This document shows, piece by piece, positions 24,777-32,049 of a stretch of DNA of 46,927 nt. This DNA is from a virus: positions 1 to 46,927 of the IMG/VR virus record IMGVR_UViG_3300029258_004662. One strand, 5' to 3'. Every line of letters starts with the position of its first letter. Within the stretch, counting starts at the first letter, position 1. The position numbers were made by a program, and so were the translations under genes. Below the pieces are notes generated by a model. That model worked only from the letters and a program-made list of their open reading frames with translations, did not search any database and had not been told where the DNA came from.

Positions 24777-25504
24777 TGATGAAACGGCTTCACCACGAAG
24801 GACACGAAGGACGCGAAGAACGGCGGCCTGCTGCAAACGGGATGATGTTTCTTGCGGCAATGCTCGCGTTGTTCATCGCAGGGTGTGCGGGTTCGCGGGT
24901 GGATGGGCCGACGTCGACGTGGCAGCGGACGACGACGACGGCCTACCCGGACGGGCGCACCGAGACCGTGCAGCTGCTCGTCCAGAGCGGCGGCGTGAAA
25001 ATCACCGGCGAGGCCGTGGGCGAGGTGAGCATCCCGGAGAGTTCCGCGAGCGAGCTGGGGGCCGCGACGGGGCAGGGCGAATTGAAGAGCAAGAAGGAAT
25101 CTGACGTCAAGTTGCAGCCCCTCATCTTCATCGGGGCCGGGTTCATCGCGGCGGGGTTTTTGCTCGGTTGGCTGGCGAAGAGCATCCGGCTCGGACTGCT
25201 CGTCGGCGCGGCCGGCGTGACGCTGATCGGCGTGGCGATCCTCTTCGACCGCTACCCGTGGGTCGTGCTGATCGCCGCGTTTGCTGGCCTCGCCGCTCTG
25301 GCGTACATCGCTTGGCGGTTGTATCAGGGCCGGGAGACCGAGGCCGACGCGAAGGTGATGGCCGGGGCCGTCGAGGACCTGAAGAAACTGAACCGGGCCG
25401 ACGCGACGCTGGCGGCGATCGAGCAGCGGTCGGTCGCGGCGAACCGCAAGGAGAAATTCAAGGCGCGGCTGCGTCGGCTGCGCGCGAACATGGGCGAGGT
25501 GTAA
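24776..25504 (+). CDS. Putative lipoprotein with membrane helices
   Basis: The 242-residue protein has a lipobox-like segment (AALALFIAGC-type: ALFIAGCAGS, Cys near residue 36) after a hydrophobic start, and then a Ser/Thr-rich segment and two or three membrane helices (LIFIGAGFIAAGFLLGWLAK, GLLVGAAGVTLIGVAILF, VVLIAAFAGLAALAYIAW). The C-terminus is a cytoplasmic coil. The first about 22 residues (HHEGHEGREERR) are encoded by the nonamer repeat at 24789, so the real start may be at 24842 or 24845, giving a normal signal peptide. It lies in the lysis region and could be spanin/holin-like, but no motif proves that. Confidence 0.6.
   Translation: MMKRLHHEGHEGREERRPAANGMMFLAAMLALFIAGCAGSRVDGPTSTWQRTTTTAYPDGRTETVQLLVQSGGVKITGEAVGEVSIPESSASELGAATGQGELKSKKESDVKLQPLIFIGAGFIAAGFLLGWLAKSIRLGLLVGAAGVTLIGVAILFDRYPWVVLIAAFAGLAALAYIAWRLYQGRETEADAKVMAGAVEDLKKLNRADATLAAIEQRSVAANRKEKFKARLRRLRANMGEV
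24789..24822 (+). repeat. Nonamer repeat within a coding start
   Basis: The sequence TTCACCACGAAGGACACGAA and following units encode HHEGHEGREE at the N-terminus of the lipoprotein gene. It is the same nonamer family as at 18802, 30628, 35522 and 37926. Confidence 0.8.
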
Positions 25505-25514
25505 GGAGTTGACA

Positions 25515-25760
25515 ATGCACTACAGGAACGGGCGTGAAGCGCACAACGGCGATATCGTTTTGCAGCTGGGTTTTGACGGCAAGCCGGAGGCGTTCGGCGT
25601 TCTGCATTCCGCGACCCCTGGGGACGATTATTGCAATGGCATGATATCCCCTCTCCAGGACCTTCGTCACGGTGCCTGCCTGATTGATTGTCTCCACGTT
25701 GAGGACATTATGGCGATGCTCCAGGACGCCGGCCTAGATAAACGCCCTGAAGGCAAATAG
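25515..25760 (+). CDS. Hypothetical small protein
   Basis: The 81-residue protein starts at ATG 25515 after TAAGGAG. It is soluble and beta-rich (NGDIVLQLGFDGKPEAFGVL; ATPGDDYCNGMISPLQD; HVEDIMAMLQDAG). No family recognised. Base composition is slightly more A/T-rich than the tail genes. Confidence 0.55.
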   Translation: MHYRNGREAHNGDIVLQLGFDGKPEAFGVLHSATPGDDYCNGMISPLQDLRHGACLIDCLHVEDIMAMLQDAGLDKRPEGK

Positions 25761-25783
25761 TCGTTTCAGAGAAAGGGAAAATC

Positions 25784-26014
25784 ATGGCACGGAAATCTGT
25801 TGACGCGCGGCTCGGAAAGCTGATGTGCGTGCGGAACGCGGCGCGAAAATTCGGCGCGAACCGGCGCTACTTCCACGCGCGGCTCGAACTGCCGCACGGG
25901 CGCGAAGTCCACGCGCTCTTTACCCGGCATCAACTGCGCGTCGCCCTCAAGCGCGCCCGCAAGAACCCGGAGGACCTGGTCGAGGTCCCGTTCGTCCTCG
26001 ACATGCTCGACTGA
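25784..26014 (+). CDS. Hypothetical small basic protein
   Basis: The 76-residue protein is rich in Arg and His (MARKSVDARLGKLMCVRNAA, RRYFHARLELPHGREVHALF). The RBS AAAGGG is 9 bases upstream. Possibly nucleic-acid binding, with nothing diagnostic. Fifteen bases to the next gene. Confidence 0.55.
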   Translation: MARKSVDARLGKLMCVRNAARKFGANRRYFHARLELPHGREVHALFTRHQLRVALKRARKNPEDLVEVPFVLDMLD

Positions 26015-26028
26015 CAGACGAGGACGCT

Positions 26029-26472
26029 ATGAAAGACGACGTGGCTTACGACGTGCTCTGCGCGCATTCCGGCGAGAGTGCCGCGAAGCTCGTGTTGTGG
26101 TTTGGCGAGACGTGGCTGCCGGCGGAGACGAACCCCGTCTACGCCGCTGCGATTCGCGCGCTGAGAGACGCCGGTCGGCGGCCGGTTCAGGCGGCGAACT
26201 TCCGCGGGACCGGGTCGGCGTCGGCGGTGCGGCAACTGTTCCGCGCGGTCCTGTCGCGGGCGGACGCGCTGGGCGCGACGGACATTCTAACGATCGTGAG
26301 TCCGGACGATGCGCGGGCGTACTGCGCGATCTGGGGGTTCGAGGACCTGCTGCCGGACACGCCGGACGGGACGTGGGTGCTGGCGCGGGACATTCTGGGG
26401 AAGGAGCTCCAGACGCGGCTGATCCGGCTGCGGCTGGACGACGTGCCCGCCGTGCGGCGGGCGAGGTTGTGA
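26029..26472 (+). CDS. GNAT/FeeM-like acyltransferase-like protein
   Basis: The 147-residue protein resembles the second half of an N-acyltransferase of the FeeM/GNAT type. The pattern RADALGATDILTIVSPDDARAYCAIWGFEDL is similar to the ELGVTHL...HARFYRRIFGFE region of that group. The N-terminal acyl-CoA site of a complete GNAT is not obvious. The stop overlaps a possible short ORF. The role is unclear; it could be a DNA or protein modifier, or just a relic. Confidence 0.4.
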   Translation: MKDDVAYDVLCAHSGESAAKLVLWFGETWLPAETNPVYAAAIRALRDAGRRPVQAANFRGTGSASAVRQLFRAVLSRADALGATDILTIVSPDDARAYCAIWGFEDLLPDTPDGTWVLARDILGKELQTRLIRLRLDDVPAVRRARL

Positions 26473-26630
26473 TGAATCTGACGTGGGTAGGAGCAGACGG
26501 CGAGGGGTCGGAATCCCCCGAGCCGACCGGAGCTAGCACCTCCGGAGGGCCTTTTGGCGCCGCCTGCTCTTCGGAACGCCACAAAGGACCACAGGAGAGT
26601 TATCGGCATGGGGAGGAAGCGATGAAGTAG
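26472..26630 (+). CDS. Possible short ORF ahead of the methyltransferase
   Basis: This would encode 52 residues, starting with an ATG overlapping the previous stop. The sequence (MNLTWVGADGEGSESPEPTG) is low-complexity and contains the hairpin terminator at 26527-26554, so it is as likely to be untranslated spacer. Confidence 0.2.
   Translation: MNLTWVGADGEGSESPEPTGASTSGGPFGAACSSERHKGPQESYRHGEEAMK
26527..26554 (+). terminator. Terminator-like hairpin
   Basis: CCGGAG (26527-26532) pairs with CTCCGG (26540-26545) around a 7-base loop and is followed by AGGGCCTTTT. The stem is short but G/C-rich and followed by T's. It lies upstream of the methyltransferase gene and may separate the tail/lysis block from the accessory block. 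Confidence 0.4.
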
Positions 26631-26631
26631 A

Positions 26632-28071
26632 GTGAGTCGAAAAATATCCCGACGCAAGGCCCCCGCCACGCTGGGCGCCCTCAGGGCCGCCTCGTACAAT
26701 CCCCGCCGCATCTCCCCGGAGGCCGCGGCTGCGCTTGCGCGCTCCATGTCCGAGTTCGGGGACATTTCCGGGTTCGTCTACAACGTCCGAAGTGGGCACC
26801 TCGTCTGCGGCCACCAGCGCCGCGACCAGCTTCCCAGGAACGCGAAGATCGTGCGGACGGATTCCACCACGGATGATGTCGGCACGATCGGCCACGGTTA
26901 CGCGGAAGCCGAGGGCACGCGCTGGCCGGTTCGTTTCGTCGACTGGCCGGACGCCAAGGAACGCGCGGCGAATGTCGCCGCGAACAATCCCCTTCTCGCC
27001 GGCGAATTCACGGTGCAGGTCAAGGATATCCTCGGCGAGATCTCGCTCGAGACGCCGGACCTGTTCGGGGCACTTCGGCTTGGGGAGATTGAGCTGAGCC
27101 TCCTCGACGCGGAAGACCCTCCTGCTTCCGGCGAGACGGACCCGGATGCCGTCCCGGAACCGCCCGACGACGCCGTGTCCGCGCGCGGCGCCATCTACCG
27201 GTTCGGAGAGCATCGGCTCATGTGTGGAGACTCCGGCAGCGCGGAAGATCTCGACGCGCTTCTTGCCGGCGAGCCGATCCATCTGGTGAACACGGACCCG
27301 CCCTACAACGTGAAGGTGGAACCCCGCAGCAACAATGCCATCGCCGCCGGCTTGAGTTCCTTCAGCAACACGCATCACCAGGGATCCGATCTCGCCCGCG
27401 GCAAGACGAAGGCCAAGGGCACGACGCGCAAGATGCGGCCGAAGGACCGGCCCCTGGAGAACGACTTCGTCTCGGATGCGGACTTCGACAAGCTGCTCGC
27501 GGCGTGGTTCGGCAACATCGCGCGCGTGCTCGCCGCCGGGCGCGCGTTCTACATCTGGGGCGGCTACGCCAACTGCGGCAACTACCCGCCGGTGCTGAAG
27601 GCCTGCGAGCTGTACTTCAGCCAGGCGATCATCTGGGTGAAGGAACATCCCGTCCTGACGCGGAAGGATTTCATGGGCAATCACGAGTGGTGCTTCTACG
27701 GCTGGCGGTTGGGCGCGGCGCACCAGTTCTTCGGACCGAACAACGCGGTGGACGTTTGGCCGATCAAGAAGGTGACGCCGCAGAGCATGATTCACCTGAC
27801 CGAGAAGCCCGCCGAGTTGGCCGTGCGGGCGATTCAGTATTCCTCGCGGGAGGGGGAGAACGTCCTGGACCTGTTCGGCGGGTCGGGGTCGACGCTGATC
27901 GGTTGCGAACAGACGGGCCGGCGCGGATTCCTGATGGAACTTGATCCCCTCTACTGCGACGTGATCCGCCGGCGTTGGGCCGAGTTCAAGTACGGCGAGG
28001 GATGCGACTGGCAGAAGAAGGCGCCCCTTTGGAAGGGGGGCCCAAGGCGGCGCCGAAAATCTTCGGGATAA
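26632..28071 (+). CDS. ParB-like/DNA methyltransferase fusion
   Basis: The 479-residue protein begins with a ParB N-terminal-like domain (YNPRRISPEAAAALARSMSE, then GHLVCGHQRRDQLPRN) and continues with an amino-methyltransferase whose DPPYN catalytic motif lies near residue 223 and SAM-binding FGGSGS motif near residue 414. The DPPY-first order is that of the beta class, methylating N6 of adenine or N4 of cytosine. A GTG start preceded by GGGAGGAAG is chosen. Such ParB-methyltransferase fusions are known in many phages and presumably protect the phage DNA from restriction. The target sequence cannot be read from the sequence. Confidence 0.88.
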   Translation: MSRKISRRKAPATLGALRAASYNPRRISPEAAAALARSMSEFGDISGFVYNVRSGHLVCGHQRRDQLPRNAKIVRTDSTTDDVGTIGHGYAEAEGTRWPVRFVDWPDAKERAANVAANNPLLAGEFTVQVKDILGEISLETPDLFGALRLGEIELSLLDAEDPPASGETDPDAVPEPPDDAVSARGAIYRFGEHRLMCGDSGSAEDLDALLAGEPIHLVNTDPPYNVKVEPRSNNAIAAGLSSFSNTHHQGSDLARGKTKAKGTTRKMRPKDRPLENDFVSDADFDKLLAAWFGNIARVLAAGRAFYIWGGYANCGNYPPVLKACELYFSQAIIWVKEHPVLTRKDFMGNHEWCFYGWRLGAAHQFFGPNNAVDVWPIKKVTPQSMIHLTEKPAELAVRAIQYSSREGENVLDLFGGSGSTLIGCEQTGRRGFLMELDPLYCDVIRRRWAEFKYGEGCDWQKKAPLWKGGPRRRRKSSG

Positions 28072-28217
28072 TTCCCGGAGCATGTCACATCTCGCGATGT
28101 GGACGCAGCTTGCAGATGCGAAGATTCTCCGGAATTCCCTTGATGCCCCCGCGAATTCATGGCTTCATGTGTCATGTAACGTATTTCATGGCAGCGGGTT
28201 GCAGAAAGGAGACGGCG
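28072..28217. other. Spacer with small palindrome
   Basis: The 146-base gap contains a perfect hairpin CACATC-TCGC-GATGTG at 28087-28102 and a low-complexity ATG-rich stretch near 28160-28195. No gene is apparent. The sequence before the next RBS (AGAAAGGAGACGG) is otherwise unremarkable. Confidence 0.45.
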
Positions 28218-28430
28218 ATGAACGCGGCGCAGAAACGATGGATCGAACGCCGCAAGAAGGGGAAGGTCTACAGCCTTCCTCGCGGCGAGCGCCTGCCGAA
28301 GAAGTACGGACGGGTCCAGGTGTACGTGGACGATTGCGAGCGCACCTACGCCTACGTGGGATGGCATCCCACGAATGGCGAACACCACATGGTTCGCCAG
28401 GGCAAGATCAAACTGACCGCACGCCTTTGA
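28218..28430 (+). CDS. Hypothetical basic protein
   Basis: The 70-residue protein (RWIERRKKGKVYSLPRGERL, YVDDCERTYAYVGWHPTNGE) is basic and probably nucleic-acid binding. Good RBS (AGAAAGGAGACGG) ahead of ATG. No family recognised; 12 bases to the next gene. Confidence 0.55.
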   Translation: MNAAQKRWIERRKKGKVYSLPRGERLPKKYGRVQVYVDDCERTYAYVGWHPTNGEHHMVRQGKIKLTARL

Positions 28431-28442
28431 AAAGGAGCGACG

Positions 28443-28688
28443 ATGAACGACCTGCACATCACCGGCAAATATGAACGCGACCCTTGGGGCTACCTGGGAA
28501 TGACGGTGCGCATCTACCGCGCGATGAAGGATGGCCACGTGTACGCGATGCGATCGAAGCGCGGCGTCATCGCTACGGCCAGGACGATGGAGACACTCGA
28601 TCGGTACGCACGCCGACAGCGATGGGTTCCCACGTATCGGACGTGGAACCGCGACGGCAAAGAGGTCTGGGTTTCGATTCCAGAGTGA
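28443..28688 (+). CDS. Hypothetical small basic protein
   Basis: The 81-residue protein (GYLGMTVRIYRAMKDGHVYA, GVIATARTMETLDRYARRQR) is basic and soluble. Preceded by AAAGGAG. Function unknown. Its stop lies just before the RBS of the next gene. Confidence 0.5.
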   Translation: MNDLHITGKYERDPWGYLGMTVRIYRAMKDGHVYAMRSKRGVIATARTMETLDRYARRQRWVPTYRTWNRDGKEVWVSIPE

Positions 28689-28702
28689 AAGGAGGGACGG
28701 CG

Positions 28703-29212
28703 GTGATCGGAACCTGTGTCATCTGCCGCAGGCCCATTCACGGGGAAGCGATCTTCACGTTCGGCACAGGGCGCGGCGCTGGGCTGCGTCATCCGTATTT
28801 TTGCAGAAAGGACGGAACCATGGCGAAGCGGAGCAAGACGAAGAAGGCGTCGAGCCTGGCGAAGGCAGCGGCCCGCCAGACGGCGGCCAAGGGCGCGCGT
28901 GGCGCGAAGAAGACGACGAAGGCTACCAAGGCCGCCCGCAAACGCGACACGGCGAAACAGGGCGCGCAGGACGCGAAGCGTGAACGGAAGCTGAGCCTGC
29001 TGGACGAGGCGGTGGGCGTTCTGAAGAAGAGCGGCCAGGCGATGGCCACGAAGGAGATGATCGAGGCGATCCTCGCGAAGGGGGACTGGACGACGAAGGG
29101 CAAGACACCGGGCGCGACGCTCTACGCCTCGATCCTGCGTGAGATTCAGAAGAAGGGAGAGGACGCCCGGTTCGTGAAGACCGAGCGGGGGAAGTTCGCG
29201 CTGCGAACCTGA
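28703..29212 (+). CDS. HARE-HTH domain protein
   Basis: The 169-residue protein has an N-terminal Cys pair (CVICRRPIHGEAIF, further Cys in HPYFCRKDGT), a long Lys/Ala-rich tail, and a C-terminal HARE-HTH domain (ALDEAVGVLKKSG-like; ATKEMIEAILAKGDWTTKGK; FVKTERGKFALR), a winged helix-like DNA/protein interaction fold. HARE-HTH domains in bacteria are linked to DNA modification and restriction enzymes, which fits the methyltransferase gene just upstream. GTG at 28703 has an excellent RBS (AAAGGAGG); an alternative ATG at 28820 would omit the Cys pair. Confidence 0.85.
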   Translation: MIGTCVICRRPIHGEAIFTFGTGRGAGLRHPYFCRKDGTMAKRSKTKKASSLAKAAARQTAAKGARGAKKTTKATKAARKRDTAKQGAQDAKRERKLSLLDEAVGVLKKSGQAMATKEMIEAILAKGDWTTKGKTPGATLYASILREIQKKGEDARFVKTERGKFALRT

Positions 29213-29233
29213 AACCCCTGCGCGAGAATCACG

Positions 29234-29267
29234 GCGGCCCAGGTTGCTCGGAAAGCGCCTGGGCCGC
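29234..29267. terminator. Hairpin after the HARE-HTH gene
   Basis: A perfect 10-bp stem, GCGGCCCAGG (29234-29243) with CCTGGGCCGC (29258-29267), closes the accessory block and precedes an A/T-rich promoter region. No T tract follows on the plus strand, so termination would need help. Confidence 0.45.
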
Positions 29268-29337
29268 AACCGCATAAAAGCCAATAATTCCAGGGCTTTC
29301 CCGCCGAAAAAACATTCCAGAAACTCCCGGAATTTAC

Positions 29338-29366
29338 TTGACAATATATAATCGCCACTATATAAT
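29338..29366 (+). promoter_or_regulatory. Perfect sigma70-type promoter
   Basis: TTGACA (29338-29343), a 17-base spacer, and TATAAT (29361-29366) match the consensus exactly. An upstream TATAAT (29347-29352) forms part of a direct repeat TATATAAT (29345-29352 and 29359-29366). The surrounding DNA is A/T-rich in an otherwise GC-rich window. It would drive the gene at 29389. Confidence 0.85.
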
Positions 29367-29388
29367 TATAGGTGAAAGGAGATTTGAG

Positions 29389-29790
29389 ATGGCAAGAATC
29401 GAGATTCCGGAAGAGCAAGATCGCGAACTGCTGATTAGCTTGCACAAGTGCGATTCAATTCGCGAAGTTGCGGACTGGATTGCGGAGCGTCTGGGCGGCG
29501 CTCAAGTCAAGGAGGCCGTCACAACCTATAGCTGTTACATCGTGATCGGCCGCGGCGAGTTGCGCCTGAGCGATCACAGCAAGTATGGCTCGAACCAACC
29601 AGCGCAACTTCGCACGGGTGGCCCGACCTACAAACTTCTTGACCGAATTCGACGCGGCGTTATTGCGGTCAAAAACGGTTGCGGGAATTATAATCAGGTG
29701 AGCGATTTGATTGACGCCGAAAATCGCCGGATCGGCGGAAAGTTCTGGCGCACTTCACGCGCCGGCGCGCGCGCGCTGGCGGGATTCTGA
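29389..29790 (+). CDS. Hypothetical protein driven by its own promoter
   Basis: The 133-residue protein has a soluble, mixed helix/strand composition (MARIEIPEEQDRELLISLHK, GNYNQVSDLIDAENRRIGGK). RBS GAAAGGAG at 29374-29381. It has its own perfect promoter and sits between hairpins, as a moron does in a temperate phage. The function is unknown; expression from an independent strong promoter suggests activity in the lysogen. Confidence 0.6.
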   Translation: MARIEIPEEQDRELLISLHKCDSIREVADWIAERLGGAQVKEAVTTYSCYIVIGRGELRLSDHSKYGSNQPAQLRTGGPTYKLLDRIRRGVIAVKNGCGNYNQVSDLIDAENRRIGGKFWRTSRAGARALAGF

Positions 29791-29815
29791 CAAAAACAAT
29801 TAGGAAGGCCGCGGG

Positions 29816-30025
29816 ATGAAAGTGTACCAGATCGGGCAGGAAGTCTTGGATCGGGATTACCATGGAGCGGGACCGGCGCGCGCCGCGATTGTGGACGGCA
29901 AAATCGTCGCGCTGAGTTACGACGACGACTCGCCCGCGAAGATCGCGGACTTCGACGCCAATTGTATGACCCGCTACGGCTATACATGCGGCCAATGTTC
30001 GTGCTGCGAATTCATCGCGCGCTGA
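29816..30025 (+). CDS. Small Cys-rich protein
   Basis: The 69-residue protein ends in a Cys cluster (YTCGQCSCCEFIAR) after a soluble beta-rich body (VYQIGQEVLDRDYHGAGPAR). Four Cys within six residues suggest metal binding. RBS weak (GGAAGGCCGCGGG). Probably part of the same transcription unit as the preceding gene. Confidence 0.5.
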   Translation: MKVYQIGQEVLDRDYHGAGPARAAIVDGKIVALSYDDDSPAKIADFDANCMTRYGYTCGQCSCCEFIAR

Positions 30026-30043
30026 AAAGGGAGGGAAATAACG

Positions 30044-30496
30044 ATGAAACTCCCCGTTTGCAAGTGCCTTCGCTGCGGCCATTCGTGGACGCCGCGAGTC
30101 GCCGAGCCGCGCTGGTGTCCGGCATGCAATTCGCCGTACTGGAATCGACCTCGCAGGTCGTCTTCAACGGGAGATCCCGTCGAAGACGCGCGCCGCCGGT
30201 TGCGCGCGGCGCTCAGACCGCTGGGCCTGAAATTCCGGGACATCGACGGCGTCGTCGTTCCGCTCGTAATTTACGAGAGTCAGGAGGACCTCGACGCCGC
30301 GCACGGGCCTGGATGGACGGTCGAGTACCATGACCGCGTCATGCAGTCCGTCGCGCACCTCGTGCGTGCGCACGGCGGTGCGCCCAGGATGATCGCTTTT
30401 GACCGCGCCGACTATGACACCTGGCGCGGGGACAAACCCGACAATGCCGGGACACGCGCGGCCTGGGCTGCGGCGAAAGATACGGACCGAGATTGA
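30044..30496 (+). CDS. Zinc-ribbon protein
   Basis: The 150-residue protein begins with a zinc ribbon (CKCLRCGHSWTPR ... WCPACNSPYW: Cx2C, Cx2C) and continues with a helical domain containing VVPLVIYESQEDLDAAHGPG. RBS AAAAGGGAGGG. The C-terminal half has no recognised match. It may bind nucleic acid. Its last 20 or so residues are less conserved-looking. Confidence 0.6.
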   Translation: MKLPVCKCLRCGHSWTPRVAEPRWCPACNSPYWNRPRRSSSTGDPVEDARRRLRAALRPLGLKFRDIDGVVVPLVIYESQEDLDAAHGPGWTVEYHDRVMQSVAHLVRAHGGAPRMIAFDRADYDTWRGDKPDNAGTRAAWAAAKDTDRD

Positions 30497-30564
30497 CGGG
30501 CGCGGATCGAGCGGGGGGAGTCGGGAGTCAGCGAGCCGGTGCTGAGGCTGGCGCGGACGTTCGC

Positions 30565-30735
30565 GAGAACTGAAAACTGAGAAGTGAGAGGCGATGGACG
30601 AGATCGGCGGCGGGCGAGGTTGTGACGGCTCCACCACGAAGGGCACGAAGAGCACGAAGAACGGCAACGGAGGGCCAGGGTAACGGCCACGGCGAGGACT
30701 CTCACCGCGAAGGACATGAAGGACGCGAAGGGGGA
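30565..30735. repeat. Mixed heptamer and nonamer repeat region
   Basis: The gap between the convergent blocks contains a GARAACT heptamer stretch (30565-30590) followed by two nonamer runs (30628-30668 and about 30700-30735, CACGAAGGGCACGAAGAGCAC-like). No gene is apparent on the plus strand; the minus-strand nuclease gene ends at 30745. Confidence 0.75.
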
Positions 30736-30744
30736 CGGAGGCGA

Positions 30745-31053
30745 TCAGGGGCTGACGTCGGCGACGAGGCGGCCGTAGACGTCGCGGGCGTAGGGCGTCA
30801 CGTGGACCGCACTGCCGACGGGGAATTGCCGTTGGAGAGCGGCCTTGGCCTCTGGGCCGCCGGGCTCGTCCATTTCCGGGGCGTTCACTCGGCGCAGGCG
30901 GACGCGCTCGACTGTCCCCTCGATCTCGATCATGAGCGTGTCGCCGTCCACGATGCGGACAACGCGGCACGGCGGAACGGAGGAAAGGCGCGAAGCGCAC
31001 GAAGAATAAGAAAGCAGACAGAGCGCCAAGATGAGCAATGATCGGCGGCTCAT
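30745..31053 (-). CDS. Truncated secreted SNase-like (thermonuclease) protein
   Basis: The 102-residue protein has a hydrophobic signal-like start (SRRSLLILALCLLSYSSC, weak lipobox) and a staphylococcal-nuclease-like domain. Key residues of the family are visible: DGDT at 36-39, Arg near 52-54, Glu60 and Arg95 in VYGRL. The Asp that binds Ca2+ in the family is Asn (VNAPE, Asn57), and the domain ends right after VYGRLVADV, so about the last third is missing. The enzyme may be weak or dead. It overlaps the membrane gene by four bases and belongs to the repressor operon. Confidence 0.75.
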   Translation of the reverse strand: MSRRSLLILALCLLSYSSCASRLSSVPPCRVVRIVDGDTLMIEIEGTVERVRLRRVNAPEMDEPGGPEAKAALQRQFPVGSAVHVTPYARDVYGRLVADVSP

Positions 31054-31628
31054 AACCGCTTCCGCTTGTCGGCAATGGCGCGGAGGGTCTGCGCGATCCG
31101 CGCGCCGAGGAGGAAAAGAATGCCGGTCGGAATGGCGGCAATTCCGGTAAGCAACGTGGGGACAGGCCAGGTCTTGAACTGCCCGTACTCGTCGCTCATC
31201 CCGGCCAACGCTACGAGGACGGTGACGATACCCCCGACAACAAACCCGACGCCAACGGCGTAAGTGCCTATTTCGACGCCCTGCATGCCGGCGGCGTTCG
31301 CGCAGTGAAGGCAGACGGTCTTTTCGTTTACGGAGAAGGTGGGCTGTTGTTCGGCGAAGGGACGGTCGCAGCCCTCGCAAACGGCCGGCTTGTCGGGAAG
31401 AGGCGTGCTGAGCTTCGCGTAACACGCGCCGCAGACGATCCCATCGCTCCAGACGCGCGCTTCCTCCTTTGTCCGAATCGCGCCGCCGCAGTTCTCGCAC
31501 CTTTGAGCCAGATCTTGCGCTTTCGCGATACAGTTACCGCAAAGTACTTGCCTGTGCCAGAGGTAAGCCTGCTCAAGGGGCTGAATGGTCGCCCCGCAGT
31601 TCTCGCACGTCTCGGCGTTGACGGCCAT
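31050..31628 (-). CDS. Zinc-ribbon membrane protein
   Basis: The 192-residue protein carries three or more CxxC knuckles in its N-terminal 120 residues (CENCGATIQP; VLCGNCIAKAQ; CENCGGAIR; VCGACYAKL; CEGCDRPFAE; VCLHCANAAG), that is, repeated LIM/zinc-ribbon-like elements, and two C-terminal membrane helices (YAVGVGFVVGGIVTVLVALA; VPTLLTGIAAIPTGILFLLG). It is placed between repressor and nuclease genes, overlapping both, so it is expressed with them in the lysogen. A membrane-associated sensor or exclusion role is a guess. Confidence 0.75.
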   Translation of the reverse strand: MAVNAETCENCGATIQPLEQAYLWHRQVLCGNCIAKAQDLAQRCENCGGAIRTKEEARVWSDGIVCGACYAKLSTPLPDKPAVCEGCDRPFAEQQPTFSVNEKTVCLHCANAAGMQGVEIGTYAVGVGFVVGGIVTVLVALAGMSDEYGQFKTWPVPTLLTGIAAIPTGILFLLGARIAQTLRAIADKRKRL

Positions 31629-32010
31629 CCTTTTTACCCTCCACGTGCCCGGCTTGGAATTCCGCGATCACCGCTTTGAGCCGCTCGACAATGGCCTGAC
31701 GTTGTTCGGCGACGTAGCGCTCGCTCTGCTCGGCAACCTGCTGGTGAACCCTGGCGGCGTCCGGGAGCATCATACGCCCCTCGCCGGCGAGAAGCCAGTC
31801 GAGGCTGACGCCGTGCTGGACCAGCGCGACCAGGACCGGGACGCTAATCCCGCGTTTCCCGCTGAGAATCTCGCTGATCGTGCTCGGCTGCTGGCCGAGG
31901 AGCGTCGCGAAAGCGGTCTGGTTCATGTCGGCTTTCTCCCGCACCTGATTCAGGCGCTGGCGGACTTCCGAAAAGTCCACCCTGCGCGCACGTTTGCCTG
32001 AGTAAAGCAT
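31573..32010 (-). CDS. XRE-family repressor
   Basis: The 145-residue protein contains a helix-turn-helix at about 31-52 (QTAFATLLGQQPSTISEILS), the XRE fold, then a helix-rich C-terminal part with a coil (EQSERYVAEQRQAIVERLKA) suitable for dimerisation. No LexA-like Ser-Lys protease site is evident, so it is not a lambda CI-like self-cleaving repressor. It is divergent from the early genes, and a 16-base direct repeat lies upstream. It is the prime candidate for the lysogeny repressor. The ATG at 32010 is chosen, although the promoter on this strand is unclear. Confidence 0.85.
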   Translation of the reverse strand: MLYSGKRARRVDFSEVRQRLNQVREKADMNQTAFATLLGQQPSTISEILSGKRGISVPVLVALVQHGVSLDWLLAGEGRMMLPDAARVHQQVAEQSERYVAEQRQAIVERLKAVIAEFQAGHVEGKKDGRQRRDVRELRGDHSAP

Positions 32011-32025
32011 AGCCGAACCCGCCTC

Positions 32026-32041
32026 TTTTCGCAAATCCAGA
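32026..32041. promoter_or_regulatory. Operator copy 1
   Basis: TTTTCGCAAATCCAGA. Second copy of the pair TTTTCGCAAAnnCAGA occurs exactly 30 bases downstream. The core TTTKCGMAAA is nearly palindromic, typical for a repressor dimer site. It lies between the repressor start and the early promoter. Confidence 0.65.
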
Positions 32042-32049
32042 TTTTTTCC

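Noticed and set aside
26472-26560. tRNA-like stem GGGGTCGGAATCCCC near 26500
   Set aside because: No D or T arms can be built and position 33 is not U.
28170-28182. Extra iteron-like TGTAACG copies at 28175 and 46630
   Set aside because: Single short matches without clustering, expected by chance.
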